Source: Nonomuraea cavernae (GTDB lineage Bacteria; Actinomycetota; Actinomycetes; Streptosporangiales; Streptosporangiaceae). Taken from it: a stretch of DNA of 64,000 bases. The position numbers and the translations under genes are program-made. The stretch covers positions 1 to 64,000 of the forward strand of contig NZ_BMNH01000011.1 in assembly GCF_014646355.1 (NCBI RefSeq). The letters run 5' to 3'. Below are positions 25,074-33,819 of this stretch, piece after piece (position 1 is the stretch's first letter; each line of letters starts with the position of its first letter). The notes beneath the pieces are model-generated. The model worked only from the letters and a program-made list of their open reading frames with translations, searched no databases and was not told the origin of the DNA.

Positions 25074-26387
25074 GTGGAAGGGGAGAAGCGGCTTCGGGGG
25101 CACATCGCCCGGCTGGAGTTGAACCTGGCGCAGATCGCGACCCTGGACGGGCAGGCACACCGCGCGCGAGCGCTGTGGAATCTCCTGCACGAGTACTTCA
25201 CGTTCCGTCAGGGCCGATTCGCCTCGCTGAAGGACTGCGACGACGCGATCCGGGCAGCTCGCCGTGAGATCGACTGGCTGGGGCAACTCCCAGCCCAGGC
25301 CGCCCAAGCGGTGTTGAAGACCTACCGCCAAGCGTGGGCGAACTTTCTCAACCCCGGCCATCCAGCCCGGCGGCCCGCCTTCAAGAGCCGCTTGCGCTCA
25401 CGCATGGCCGTTGACGTCCCGCAGGCTCGCGACCTGCAGATCAGCAGGATCAACCGCCGGTGGGGCGCGGTCAACCTCCCCAAAGCGGGCCGGGTGAAGT
25501 TCCGGTGGACCAAAGACCTGCCCGGCCTGTCCAAAGGTGGCCCCGCGGGACGGATCATCGGGGCTCGCCTGGTCAAGGACGCCCTCGGCTGGCACATCGT
25601 CTTCCGCACCGAACTGCCGGTTCCCTCCCCCCACCCACACCAAGGACCCAAGGCCGGCCTGGATCGGGGTATCACGGTCCCGCTCGCGCTGTCGACCGGC
25701 GAGCACGTCACACACGGGCCGTGGCTCACCGATGGCCAAGCCGTCCGGCTGCTGCGGCTGGAACGCACCTCCGTCCGCCAGCGCGCCAACCGTGTCAAGG
25801 GCAGCCCGGCCTCCAACCGGGAACGCCGCACCTACGAGCAGATCGCCCGGCTTCGCGCGACAGCCAAGCGCCGAGCCCTCGACTGGCAGCACCAGACCAC
25901 CACCGATCTCGCACAGCGGTTCAGCGTGATCGTGGTAGAAGACCTGAAGATCACGAACATGATGGCCTCCGCGTCGGGCACCGTGGCCGAACCGGGCACG
26001 CGGGTCGCCCAGAAGCGGGGCCTGAACCGGGCCATCGCCACCGAGGCGTGGGGCCGCACTGTGGACTTCCTCACCTACAAGAGTCTCGACCGCGGCGGCC
26101 TGGTGGCCAAGGTCGCACCCCATGGCACCAGCCAAGAGTGCCACCGCTGCCACACCACCACCCCGGGTTCGCGTGAAACCCAAGCCCGGTTCGCGTGTAA
26201 GAACCCGGCGTGCGGATGGATCGGCAACGCCGATACCAACGCCGCCAGAAACCAGCTCCATCGGTACACCTCCGCCGCCGGACGGGCGGTCACAGGACGT
26301 GGAGACCTGCCGGTGGGCGGGTCTGTGAAGCGTCAAGCATCCTGTCCCACAGTCTCGCCCGCACCCGCGCCGCGAGCTGCTGCCTAG
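25074..26387 (+). CDS. tnpB: IS605 TnpB, RNA-guided endonuclease family, 437 aa
   Basis: RuvC-like nuclease, ancestral to Cas12. Catalytic Asp197 in AGLDRGITVPLALS, Glu289 in IVVEDLKITNM, Asp387 in GNADTNAARN. Four-Cys zinc finger ECHRCHTTTPG and FACKNPACGW. The N-terminal helical region (LNLAQIATLDGQAHRARALW; QAVLKTYRQAWANFL) is complete. GTG start 25074. A guide (omega) RNA would be expected to overlap the 3' end and right end of the element. Confidence 0.92.
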   Translation: MEGEKRLRGHIARLELNLAQIATLDGQAHRARALWNLLHEYFTFRQGRFASLKDCDDAIRAARREIDWLGQLPAQAAQAVLKTYRQAWANFLNPGHPARRPAFKSRLRSRMAVDVPQARDLQISRINRRWGAVNLPKAGRVKFRWTKDLPGLSKGGPAGRIIGARLVKDALGWHIVFRTELPVPSPHPHQGPKAGLDRGITVPLALSTGEHVTHGPWLTDGQAVRLLRLERTSVRQRANRVKGSPASNRERRTYEQIARLRATAKRRALDWQHQTTTDLAQRFSVIVVEDLKITNMMASASGTVAEPGTRVAQKRGLNRAIATEAWGRTVDFLTYKSLDRGGLVAKVAPHGTSQECHRCHTTTPGSRETQARFACKNPACGWIGNADTNAARNQLHRYTSAAGRAVTGRGDLPVGGSVKRQASCPTVSPAPAPRAAA

Positions 26388-26393
26388 GCAGCA
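26378..26393. ncRNA. 16-bp palindrome at the tnpB 3' end, candidate omega-RNA/end hairpin
   Basis: TGCTGCCTAGGCAGCA is a perfect palindrome spanning the tnpB stop. Family knowledge puts the guide RNA scaffold over the tnpB 3' end with the guide just outside the element, here near 26400-26430. Boundaries are not established. Confidence 0.4.
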
Positions 26394-26481
26394 CAGGAAT
26401 CTCCGTCATTCATTCATGGCGGAGAGCACGTCAAAGTGGAGTCGTTGTCCCCATTGTGTACGCAAGATCAAGGAGGACGGC

Positions 26482-27300
26482 TTGGAGGCATCGAAACTCC
26501 ACCGGGCCATTGAGGCCGGATGGGCGACAGCTGCCGCGCTGGGCCTTCAGGTCGACGATGCGGTCGTCATCACCAACTCCGACCGCATCACGTTGCGCCT
26601 GGTCCCCTGCGATGTTCTCGTCCGGGTCTCACTCTCGGCGCATCTGGCCGGCATGGAGTTCGAAGTGGAGATCGCCCGGCGTCTGGCCGAGGTCGGCGGC
26701 CCGGTGGCCGAGCTGGACCCTCGGGTCGAACCCCGCGTCTATGAGCGTGACGACTTCGCCGTCTCCCTCTGGACCTACTACGAACCCGTGGGATCGGAGA
26801 TCGCGCCGGCCCTCTACGCTGATGCGCTCGAGCGGTACCACGCCGCCCTGCGCCGGATCGACCTGGAGGCACCGGACCTCACCGATCGGGTCGCGGGCGC
26901 GCTGAGTGAGGTGAGCGACAGGAAGCAGACCCCGGAGCTGTCCGATCCCGACCGGGAGTTCCTCAGCAGCACGCTCAGCAACCAGAGCACCGTCATCAGT
27001 GGCGGGAAACAGCTGCTGCACGGCGAGCCGCATCCGGGCAACCTGCTCAACACGAGGAGAGGGCCGCTCTTCGTGGACCTCGCGACGTGCTGCCGCGGCC
27101 CGATCGAGTTCGACCTCGCCCATGCCCCCGAAGAGGTCGCGGAACACTATCCGGAAGCCGACCACGACCTGGTTCGCCGGTGCCGCGTCCTCATGTGGGC
27201 GCTGATCTCGACCTGGCGCTGGCGATGGGACGACCAGTTTCCCGACCGGTCCTACTGGAGAGTGGAGACCCTCAACCGGGTCCGGGCCGCACTCGCCTGA
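26482..27300 (+). CDS. APH-like phosphotransferase (aminoglycoside/choline kinase fold), about 272 aa
   Basis: C-lobe motifs of the APH family: catalytic loop LLHGEPHPGNLL, and the metal-binding Asp in LFVDLATCCRGPIEFDLA. N-lobe strands ITLRLVPCDVLVRVSL. The TTG at 26482 is favoured because AAGGAGGA precedes it by five bases; the open frame extends back to an ATG at 26416, but that part (SRCPHCVRK) may come from the IS605 end. Substrate unknown; an antibiotic is only one possibility. Confidence 0.75.
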   Translation: MEASKLHRAIEAGWATAAALGLQVDDAVVITNSDRITLRLVPCDVLVRVSLSAHLAGMEFEVEIARRLAEVGGPVAELDPRVEPRVYERDDFAVSLWTYYEPVGSEIAPALYADALERYHAALRRIDLEAPDLTDRVAGALSEVSDRKQTPELSDPDREFLSSTLSNQSTVISGGKQLLHGEPHPGNLLNTRRGPLFVDLATCCRGPIEFDLAHAPEEVAEHYPEADHDLVRRCRVLMWALISTWRWRWDDQFPDRSYWRVETLNRVRAALA

Positions 27301-27502
27301 TCAGGAGGAGCAGCAGCCGTCCCCCGGCAGGAGGCGACGTTGTCGGCGGCGGGGTGGGCGAAGTCCGCTGGGTGAGCGGACGCCAGCGCCTGGCGCGTGT
27401 CCGGCCGAAGGCCCACCGGCAGGCGTCGGAGCAGTACTTGCGAGGCCGCCCACCGCGGGTGACGGGCGGGGGCAGCACTCGACACCGCACATGATCACTC
27501 AA
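27301..27502 (-). pseudogene. possible small zinc-ribbon protein remnant
   Basis: One minus frame reads RCRVLPPPVTRGGRPRKYC then SDACRWAFGR. A second frame carries the missing first Cys pair (MCGVECC). This resembles the N-terminal ribbon of the proteins at 12986 and 15916 (GRGRPKAYC). Low-complexity sequence follows. Coding status doubtful. Confidence 0.3.
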
Positions 27503-27570
27503 GGCCGTCTTGCTGTCTGCGAAACGATCAAACGTCGCTCAGCACAACAATCCGAAGGATAAAGACAATC

Positions 27571-28551
27571 TTAGTAGGCGCGCACGATCGCGGACTGCTG
27601 GCGGAACTGGCGCGGCGACAGGCCGTAAACGCTGCGGAATGCCTGGCTGAAGTGAGCCGAGTTGGCAAAGCCCCACCGGGCGGCGATCGCCGCGATCGAC
27701 TGGGCCGCCAGCCGAGGGTCGGCCAGGTCGCGGTGGCACCGCAGCATGCGACGCTCACGGATCCAGCCGGCGACAGTGTGCCCTTCGGTGTGGAACAGCT
27801 TGTGCAGGGAGCGCAGCGAGATGTGGTGCGCCGCGGCGACTGATCCCGGCGTCAGAGTCGGGTCGCCGAGGTTCTGCTGAATGAAGGCGTGGATCTGGGC
27901 CAGCAACGCCCGCCGCCTGGTCTCGGGCGATACGGTGCCGTGGATGTCCAGCGCGCCGGCCAGCGCCGCAATGAGCACGTCGAGCGTCAGGGTGGACAGC
28001 CGGACGGTGTCGGAAGGGGTGAACTCGTGCAGGCGCCTGGCGAGCTGCAGCATGAAATGCGAGGACAGTGCTCCAATTCCCTGCGCGCCCGGAAGAGGAA
28101 CCATGGTCAGGCGCCGCAGGTCCCGCTGCGGCAAGGGCAGTAACGAGCGCGGGAATTGCAGGACCAGCACCTGATTCGATGACTTCCCTGGAGCGTGGCT
28201 GGTCAGGTACGGATGTGAGCTGTCCCGGAGCATCAGATCCCCGACATGTAAGTCCGCGCACCGGCCGTCCTGCTCCGCCCTCATGCCACCGTGCACGACG
28301 CAGTTCAGGAAGAACACCTCAGGATCGGACTGGCGAATCAGCTTGGATGTGCGGTGGACGGAAAGCGGTGTCGTGGTCAGCAACATCGCTTGCACGAGAC
28401 CGAGCCCACTGAAATCGGCCTGCGCCCGAAATTCGCTTTCCAGATGCGGTTCGCACCGTGCCTCGAGGGGCACCCACAGTTTCGAGCTCACCTCGCGCCA
28501 GACGGCGAATCGTTCTTCCGCTGGAACCTCGGCGGTGCTGACCATCTCCAC
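27571..28551 (-). CDS. AraC-family transcriptional regulator, 326 aa
   Basis: AraC_binding_2-type N-terminal domain (PLSVHRTSKLIRQSDPEVFF, DLHVGDLMLRDSSHPYLTSH), C-terminal AraC HTH pair (TPGSVAAAHHISLRSLHKLF, AAIAARWGFANSAHFSQAFR, YGLSPRQFRQQ). Start GTG 28551, with AAGGAGG four bases upstream. Two relics of close paralogues lie nearby (21712-21865 and 28776-28938), so this family was amplified or rearranged here. Confidence 0.9.
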   Translation of the reverse strand: MEMVSTAEVPAEERFAVWREVSSKLWVPLEARCEPHLESEFRAQADFSGLGLVQAMLLTTTPLSVHRTSKLIRQSDPEVFFLNCVVHGGMRAEQDGRCADLHVGDLMLRDSSHPYLTSHAPGKSSNQVLVLQFPRSLLPLPQRDLRRLTMVPLPGAQGIGALSSHFMLQLARRLHEFTPSDTVRLSTLTLDVLIAALAGALDIHGTVSPETRRRALLAQIHAFIQQNLGDPTLTPGSVAAAHHISLRSLHKLFHTEGHTVAGWIRERRMLRCHRDLADPRLAAQSIAAIAARWGFANSAHFSQAFRSVYGLSPRQFRQQSAIVRAY

Positions 28552-28775
28552 AACGCCTCCTTGGGGTCAACTGCCGTCACCGGCCTTATCCTGGGCAATC
28601 GGCCCGCGTATGTCGTCGTCCGCTCGGCGCGGGTACCTGTACCCCTGACGGAGTACAGGGCTGATCGTTAGTCCGCCTTCGACGTTCCAACGTCTGTTCG
28701 AAGGTCTGTCAGGCACGTTAGGCAAGCTAGGCTGGCTGCCGCTGCCACGTCGGTGGTTCGCTGACCGCACCGTCG

Positions 28776-28938
28776 CTGACGATCCAGCGTACGCCCCAGC
28801 TGATCCGCCGCTCCGACCCCGAAACCTTCTTCGTGACCTGCACCGTCCGGGGGCACACCGTCGGAGAACAAGCCGGCCGGCAGGCGGACCTGCGTGTCGG
28901 GGATCTGATGCTCCGAGACAGTTCGCATCCCCATCTGA
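28776..28938 (+). pseudogene. 5' scar of an AraC-family regulator cut by a Tn3-type element
   Basis: Reads LTIQRTPQLIRRSDPETFF and DLRVGDLMLRDSSHPHLTMF, matching the intact AraC protein residue by residue (LSVHRTSKLIRQSDPEVFF, DLMLRDSSHPYLTSH). Homology ends at about 28938, where Tn3 transposase coding begins in the same frame. It is divergent from the intact gene. Confidence 0.75.
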
Positions 28939-30525
28939 CCATGTTCGAGTCGAGGGGCCCGCGGACGGCCAGCGCGGTGCCGCAGCGGCGGCTGGACGAG
29001 CTGGCCTGTTACGGCCTGACCGCGCACTCCTCCCAGTTGAAGAAGCATCCCGCATCGCGGCGGCTGGCCACGCTGCTGGCCACCGCGCAGCGGCTGGAGA
29101 CCAAGACCATCGACGACACGCTGGAGCTGCTGGACCTGCTCATGGTGACCGAGCTGCTCGGCAAGGCGCAGCGGGAGGCTGACAAGCAGAAGGTCGTCAA
29201 GCATCCCCGGCTGGCCAAGGCCTCGGCCTGGCTGGCCCAGGCGGTGGAGGTGCTGCTGGAGGCGGAGGGGTGGAGTGAGGATGTGCGGTTGTTCGAGGTG
29301 TGGGAGATGATCGACGCGGTCGTGCCCCTCGCTCAGCTGCGCTCGAGGGTGGCCACCGTGACCGGGCTGGTGCCGCCGCCGGACGCCGAGGACGACGGCG
29401 GCTGGCGCGCGCAGATGGCCACCAAGTACGCCACCGTGTCCGGGTTCGTGAAGCTGCTGACCGCGGTGATCGCGTTCGAGGCCAACGCCGAAGGCCGGCG
29501 GGTGCTGGCCGCGATGCAGGCTCTGCCGGACGCGCTGGCCCACCGCTCGCGCCGCCATCCGGTCACGGTGCTGCCGCTGCGGCTGATCGACCCGCTGGTG
29601 GTGACCGGCCCGTGGAAGCGGCTGGTGTTCGGCCATCCGGCCCGCACTGATGGCTTGGTCGACCGCAACGCGTACGTGTGCTGCGTGCTGGAGCAGTTCC
29701 ACCGCCACCTCAAACGCCGCGAGATCCACGCGCCCGCCTCCAGTCGCTGGCGCGACCCGGACGCACAACTGCTGAACGGCGCGGCCTGGGCGGCGGTCAA
29801 GGACAGCGTGCTGACCGACCTGGGCCTGCCCGAAGACCCCGAGGTGCTGCTGGCCGAGCACGCCGAGCGGCTCGATCGCGCCTACCGGGTGGTGTGGGCC
29901 GCGCTCGCGGCCAACACCTCCGTCACCATCGACGACGACGGCAAGATCCACGTCGCCAGCGTGAAGGCGATCGAGGAGCCGCCGTCTCTGATCGACCTGC
30001 GCAAGCGGGTGGAGGCGATGATGCCGCGGGTGGACATCTCCGAGGCAGTCGTAGAGGTCCTGTCGTGGTGCCCGAAGTTCATGGAGGCCTTCACCTCGAT
30101 CGCCGGCACCGGCCCGCACCTGGACGACCTGGATATTTCGGTGGCGGCGTGCCTGACTGCCCAAGCGCTGAACATCACCTACGGGCCGATCGCGGTCAAG
30201 GGCGTGCCCGCGCTGGAGCGGCATCGGCTCGGCTATGTCGATCACACCTACCCTGCGCGCCGACAACATACGAGGGAATGGAGGACCAGTTAGGAGCTCT
30301 GGGCATTGTCCTGAATTGCTTGGTGCTGTGGAACACCGTCTACATCGATGCTTTACGTCAGCTGCGCGCTCGTGGCTATCCGGTGCTGGATAACGACGTC
30401 GCCCGGCTCAGCCCGTTCATCAGGAGACACGTTGATGTGCACGGCCGGTATTCCTTCCAGCGGCCGCAGTTGGGCGGCGGGCGCTGCGTGAGCCTGATGC
30501 CGACGACGTCGACGATGAGGACTGA
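28939..30525 (+). pseudogene. Tn3-family transposase with 5' truncation and internal deletion
   Basis: About 440 residues from the middle of a Tn3 transposase (RRLDELACYGLTAHSSQLKK; LLMVTELLGKAQREADKQK; VEAMMPRVDISEAVVEVLSW; PALERHRLGYVDHTYP). Then a jump at about 30255 to the C-terminus in another frame (YEGMEDQLGALGIVLNCLVL; ARLSPFIRRHVDVHGRYSFQ). The last residues (LREPDADDVDDED, stop 30525) are in a third frame. The section holding the remaining catalytic acidic residues is missing, so it is dead. Confidence 0.85.
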
Positions 30526-30573
30526 CGGCCGGCAGGAGGCGGACGGCCCTGGTCGCTGGCGAGATGACGGCCA

Positions 30574-31635
30574 TTATCGGGAATACCTGCGCCGGGTTGC
30601 GGCGCCCGGGCCCTCTGCCGGGCGGGAGCCCGGCAGGCCCTGCAGCGTGTGTTTGCCGGCCACCGTGCGATGGTGGCCGAGGACGTCAGGCGGCTGCCAG
30701 TGCACGTTGGTGGCCCAGTGCAGGCGTTCGAACAGGCGGATGAGCGCGGCGGAGGGGTCGATCTGGCGGGGGCCGCGGCCGTGCCGGGCGCAGCCGGGCT
30801 GGCTGTGGTGGCCGTTGTGCCAGCTTTCCCCGAAGGACAGCAGTGCCAGCGGCCACAAGTCGGTGGACCGGTCGTGGCAGCGGGTCTTGTGCGGCCGCTC
30901 ACCGATCATGTGGCACAAGGAGTTGACGCTCCAGGTGACGTGCTGCAGCAGGGCGATGCGGACCGGTCCGGCCCAGATGAACGCGGTCAGAGCGCCGTAC
31001 AGGCTACCGCTGATCGCCCAGCCCGCCGCGAACGGCAGAAGCAGGGAGGCGGCGCACAAGGCGGGAAAGGCGCGGGAGATGCGCAGCATGGCCGGATCGT
31101 TGCGCAACAGGTCGCGGGCATACCGTGCGGCCGAGGTGGGCTCGCTGGAGAACAGCCAGCCTAGGTGGGCGTGGGCCAGGCCGCGCAGTTGCCCACCGAG
31201 ACCGGTGCCGTAGCGGTAGGGGGAGTGCGGGTCGCCGGGCCGGTCGGTGAAGGCGTGGTGGCGGCGGTGGACGGCCACCCAGTCGATGAGGTTGCCCTGA
31301 AAGCTCATCGACCCGGCCACGGCCAGGACGACGCGCAGCCACGGGCGGGCGGTGAAGGAGCGGTGGGTCAGCAGCCGGTGGAAGCCGACCGTCACGCCCA
31401 GCCCGGTCACCACGTAGAAGACGGCGGCCAGCAGCAGGTCGGTGAGAGTGATCCCGCTTCCCCACGCCAGCCAGATGCCGGCGCCCAGCGCGAGGAACGG
31501 CGCGATGACGATCGCCGCGGTCAGCGTCACCGGGACGATGCCGGCCCGCGCGAGCGCGGCGGGGCGGGGGAACGGCGCATGACCGTCATAGCCCGCCTCG
31601 GCGGCGGTGCGGGTGGCGGTCGGCATGCCGGTCAC
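30574..31635 (-). CDS. membrane acyl-CoA/fatty acid desaturase, about 353 aa
   Basis: Di-iron membrane desaturase with the three His boxes: GFHRLLTHRSF, VHRRHHAF, and WHNGHHSQPGCARHG. About four TM segments (VTLTAAIVIAPFLALGAG; LLLAAVFYVVTGLGVTVG; ALCAASLLLPFAAGWAISG). The GTG at 31635 overlaps the STAS gene stop (GTGA); an ATG at 31626 is the alternative. Likely adjusts membrane fluidity; its coupling to a STAS protein suggests stress regulation. Confidence 0.9.
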   Translation of the reverse strand: MTGMPTATRTAAEAGYDGHAPFPRPAALARAGIVPVTLTAAIVIAPFLALGAGIWLAWGSGITLTDLLLAAVFYVVTGLGVTVGFHRLLTHRSFTARPWLRVVLAVAGSMSFQGNLIDWVAVHRRHHAFTDRPGDPHSPYRYGTGLGGQLRGLAHAHLGWLFSSEPTSAARYARDLLRNDPAMLRISRAFPALCAASLLLPFAAGWAISGSLYGALTAFIWAGPVRIALLQHVTWSVNSLCHMIGERPHKTRCHDRSTDLWPLALLSFGESWHNGHHSQPGCARHGRGPRQIDPSAALIRLFERLHWATNVHWQPPDVLGHHRTVAGKHTLQGLPGSRPAEGPGAATRRRYSR

Positions 31636-31955
31636 GCCGTGACCGGGAAGCGGCGGTCCAGCCCGGTGATGCGCAGCAGCCGGGCCACGCGCGGGGGAAC
31701 GCCGGTCAGGGACAGCGTGATGCCTCGTGTCCGGGCACGGCCTTGCACGCCGACCAGCACGCCCAGCCCGCCGGCCCCGAAGAAGGTGACCTGGGACAGA
31801 TCCAGGACGAGCAGGTCGGTGCTGTGGTCGAGGGCGGTGATCAGCCGCTTGCGCAGCCGGGCTGTGGTGAAGATGTCGATGTCCCCCGACAGATGCACGA
31901 GGGTCGGCGCCGAGGCGCTGGCCCCGGCGAGCGGGGCGGTGTCGATGACGGTCAT
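31632..31955 (-). CDS. STAS-domain protein, anti-sigma-factor-antagonist-like, 107 aa
   Basis: SpoIIAA-like fold: LVHLSGDIDIFTTARLRKRL, DLLVLDLSQVTFFGAGGLGV, GITLSLTGVPPRVARLL. The phosphorylatable Ser of the usual DSS/DSA motif is absent: residues 58-63 read FFGAGG. So kinase control by the standard route is not expected. Start ATG 31955 after GAGGAGAC. Second gene of the DUF5994-STAS-desaturase row. Confidence 0.85.
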   Translation of the reverse strand: MTVIDTAPLAGASASAPTLVHLSGDIDIFTTARLRKRLITALDHSTDLLVLDLSQVTFFGAGGLGVLVGVQGRARTRGITLSLTGVPPRVARLLRITGLDRRFPVTA

Positions 31956-32076
31956 GGAATGTCTCCTCACGGGAGAAGCTGAAAGGTGATGAGATGCCTG
32001 CCGGCCGGAGATCGGCCCGCCGCCAGTAGGGGCGGTGCCAGGACCGCTCGATCCGGCCGGCAGGCGGCACACGGGG

Positions 32077-32664
32077 TCACTGCGACGTTGTCGGCCGTCC
32101 TGTGAAGGACTGCGCCGGCTGCCCGATGACCGACCCGCCCTCGTCCTCCCAGCGGGCCGAGCCGTCGGCCGAGGCCCGCGGAGCGGGGCTGGCGGGCAGA
32201 TGCGCGAGGGTGAGGATGGCGTCGATGCTCAAGCCGGCGATATCCTGGGCGGTGAGCTTGAGCGTGGCCTCGGCGGCGCCGGCGACGGTGCCCGCAGGGA
32301 TGATCAGCAGGACGACCGGCTCGCCGGCGGCGAAGCTGAGCGTGATCACGCGCGGGTCGGTGTGGCGGAACCAGCCGATGCGGACCTGACGCCCGCGCGC
32401 CGGGATGCGGCGCGGGATGTTCTGCCATGCATCGCCATGGACGCCGATGCGGAGCGTGATGCGATCCAGCAGCCGGTCGACGGCGGCGATGAGGCCAGGC
32501 AGTTCGGCGGCCGCGTCACGGGAGGAGGGCCACCAGGCCCCGTCCACCACCGCCCGCTGATTCGGCACCGGCCGGAGACTGAGGCGTAGCGCGGAATCGA
32601 CCTGAGGGACTGCGGAGGAGGCGGCGCTGAGAGGCGCGGAGTAGGAAAGAAGCGTCGGCGTCAT
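32077..32664 (-). CDS. DUF5994-like protein, 195 aa
   Basis: Actinobacterial family: ALRLSLRPVPNQRAVVDGAW, WPSSRDAAAELPGLIAAVDR, RQVRIGWFRHTDPRVITLSF. No signal peptide. First gene of a leftward row with STAS and desaturase, 121 bp before the STAS gene. Such proteins often sit near STAS or anti-sigma genes in actinomycetes; molecular function unknown. Confidence 0.7.
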   Translation of the reverse strand: MTPTLLSYSAPLSAASSAVPQVDSALRLSLRPVPNQRAVVDGAWWPSSRDAAAELPGLIAAVDRLLDRITLRIGVHGDAWQNIPRRIPARGRQVRIGWFRHTDPRVITLSFAAGEPVVLLIIPAGTVAGAAEATLKLTAQDIAGLSIDAILTLAHLPASPAPRASADGSARWEDEGGSVIGQPAQSFTGRPTTSQ

Positions 32665-32780
32665 GATCTGCCTGACCTGTCCGGGCCCTGAGAAGAGGGC
32701 CGGTGGTGGTTCGCCGGGGGCGACGCAGACCTGAATGCCAACGCTCGAAAAACCTCGGTACCTTCAATGTACGTCATGAC

Positions 32781-32875
32781 TTCCGGAATTGCGTGTTTCC
32801 GGAAGTAGACTCCGGGAGTGACTTCCGGAAACACGCCCGTAGAGATCTCCCAGCCCTCCGGAACAGCTTCCGGAA
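32781..32875. repeat. array of TTCCGGAA palindromes around the recombinase start
   Basis: TTCCGGAA occurs at 32781, 32797, 32823 and 32868, with a CTCCGGAA near-copy at 32856. The longer unit ACTTCCGGAAACAC at 32821-32834 is the exact inverted complement of GTGTTTCCGGAAGT at 32793-32806. The array spans the promoter and the first codons of the recombinase gene (start 32818). Likely binding sites for the recombinase or its regulator. Confidence 0.75.
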
Positions 32876-33819
32876 ACACCAGCCGGTCGCGCGCGGTCGC
32901 GCTGCCCGGCCCGTACGCGGCGATCCTCGCCGCGTACGGCACCGCGCTGCAGCGCTCCCCGCTGGCCGACTCCAGCAAGACCAAGTACGTCTCCCGGCTG
33001 CGCGGCTACCTGGCCTGGCTCGCCGACCAGGCCGACGCCGGCGCGCTGGACGGCGACCCGCTCACCGACCCCATCGCCGCCACCGGCGCGGTGCGCGACT
33101 TCCGCCGGCACCTCAAGAACGGCCGCCGCGCCCCCAACACCATCGACACTTACCTGTCGGCCATCGACGACTTCTACACCCGCCGCGGTCTCGGCAAGCC
33201 GCAGGCCCGGCGCGAACGCGACGCCCGCCGCACCGCGCCCCGCGCCCTGGACTCCCGCCGGGCCCGCCGCTACGTCCGCCACGTCCAGCTCACCGCCGGC
33301 CCGCGCGACAAAGCCCTGGCCCTGCTGCCCTACTTCGCGGGCTTGCGCATCGCCGAAGTCGTCGGACTCGACCTGACCGACGTACGCCTGTCAGCCCGCA
33401 AGGGCGAACTGCGCATCCGCGGCAAGGGCCGCGACGGCGGCAAGATCCGCCACCTGCCCATCCACCCCGACCTGCGCCAAGCCCTGACCGACTGGCTCCA
33501 GGCCCGCGCCGGGTGGAACGGCGCCGACAGCACCGCGGTGTTCCTCAACCAGCGCGGCGGCCGCCTCAGCGACCGCGCCGCCCGCGACATCATCACCGGC
33601 CTCGGCGAGGCCTGCGGCATCAACGACGACCCCACCGAGCCCTTCGGGCCGCACGTCCTGCGCCACACCTTCGCCACCCAGCTCATCCGCGACGGCAAAG
33701 ACCCGATCCTGGTCGCCGAACTCCTCGGCCACGGCTCGCTGGACACCACCCGCCGCTACGCCCTGCCCACCGAAGCCGACAAGCAAGCCGCCCTGGACGC
33801 CCTCATCACCGACCACTAG
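32818..33819 (+). CDS. solo tyrosine recombinase, XerC/D-like, 333 aa
   Basis: N-terminal core-binding domain from about residue 30 to 120. Catalytic residues: Arg in GLRIAEVVGLDL, Lys in RGKGRDGGKIRHLP, HxxR in HVLRHTFATQLI, His in ELLGHGSLDTT, Tyr in RRYALPTEADKQ. Start GTG 32818 lies inside a palindrome array that also encodes SGNT repeats in the N-terminus. The Tyr is followed by ALPTEADK, a motif of actinomycete plasmid/transposon recombinases. Likely active. Confidence 0.88.
   Translation: MTSGNTPVEISQPSGTASGNTSRSRAVALPGPYAAILAAYGTALQRSPLADSSKTKYVSRLRGYLAWLADQADAGALDGDPLTDPIAATGAVRDFRRHLKNGRRAPNTIDTYLSAIDDFYTRRGLGKPQARRERDARRTAPRALDSRRARRYVRHVQLTAGPRDKALALLPYFAGLRIAEVVGLDLTDVRLSARKGELRIRGKGRDGGKIRHLPIHPDLRQALTDWLQARAGWNGADSTAVFLNQRGGRLSDRAARDIITGLGEACGINDDPTEPFGPHVLRHTFATQLIRDGKDPILVAELLGHGSLDTTRRYALPTEADKQAALDALITDH

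Larger units (their letters stand above)
24520..26412. mobile_element. IS605-type element with divergent tnpA and tnpB
   Basis: Two intact-looking genes, Y1 transposase leftward and TnpB rightward, with 23 bp between their starts. The left flank has small hairpins (CCCGC-GTA-GCGGG; TTCGCC-GCCA-GGCGAA near 24570-24610) and the right flank a 16-bp palindrome at the tnpB stop. Exact ends are not determined; such elements lack inverted repeats. The right end falls immediately before the APH-like gene. Confidence 0.75.

Noticed and set aside
24520..26412. TnpB as a Cas12 effector of a CRISPR system
   Set aside because: No repeat array or adaptation genes; the tnpA neighbour identifies it as IS605 TnpB.
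28939..30525. Tn3 transposase as functional, with two coding parts
   Set aside because: The catalytic C-terminal half is mostly deleted and the parts are in different frames.
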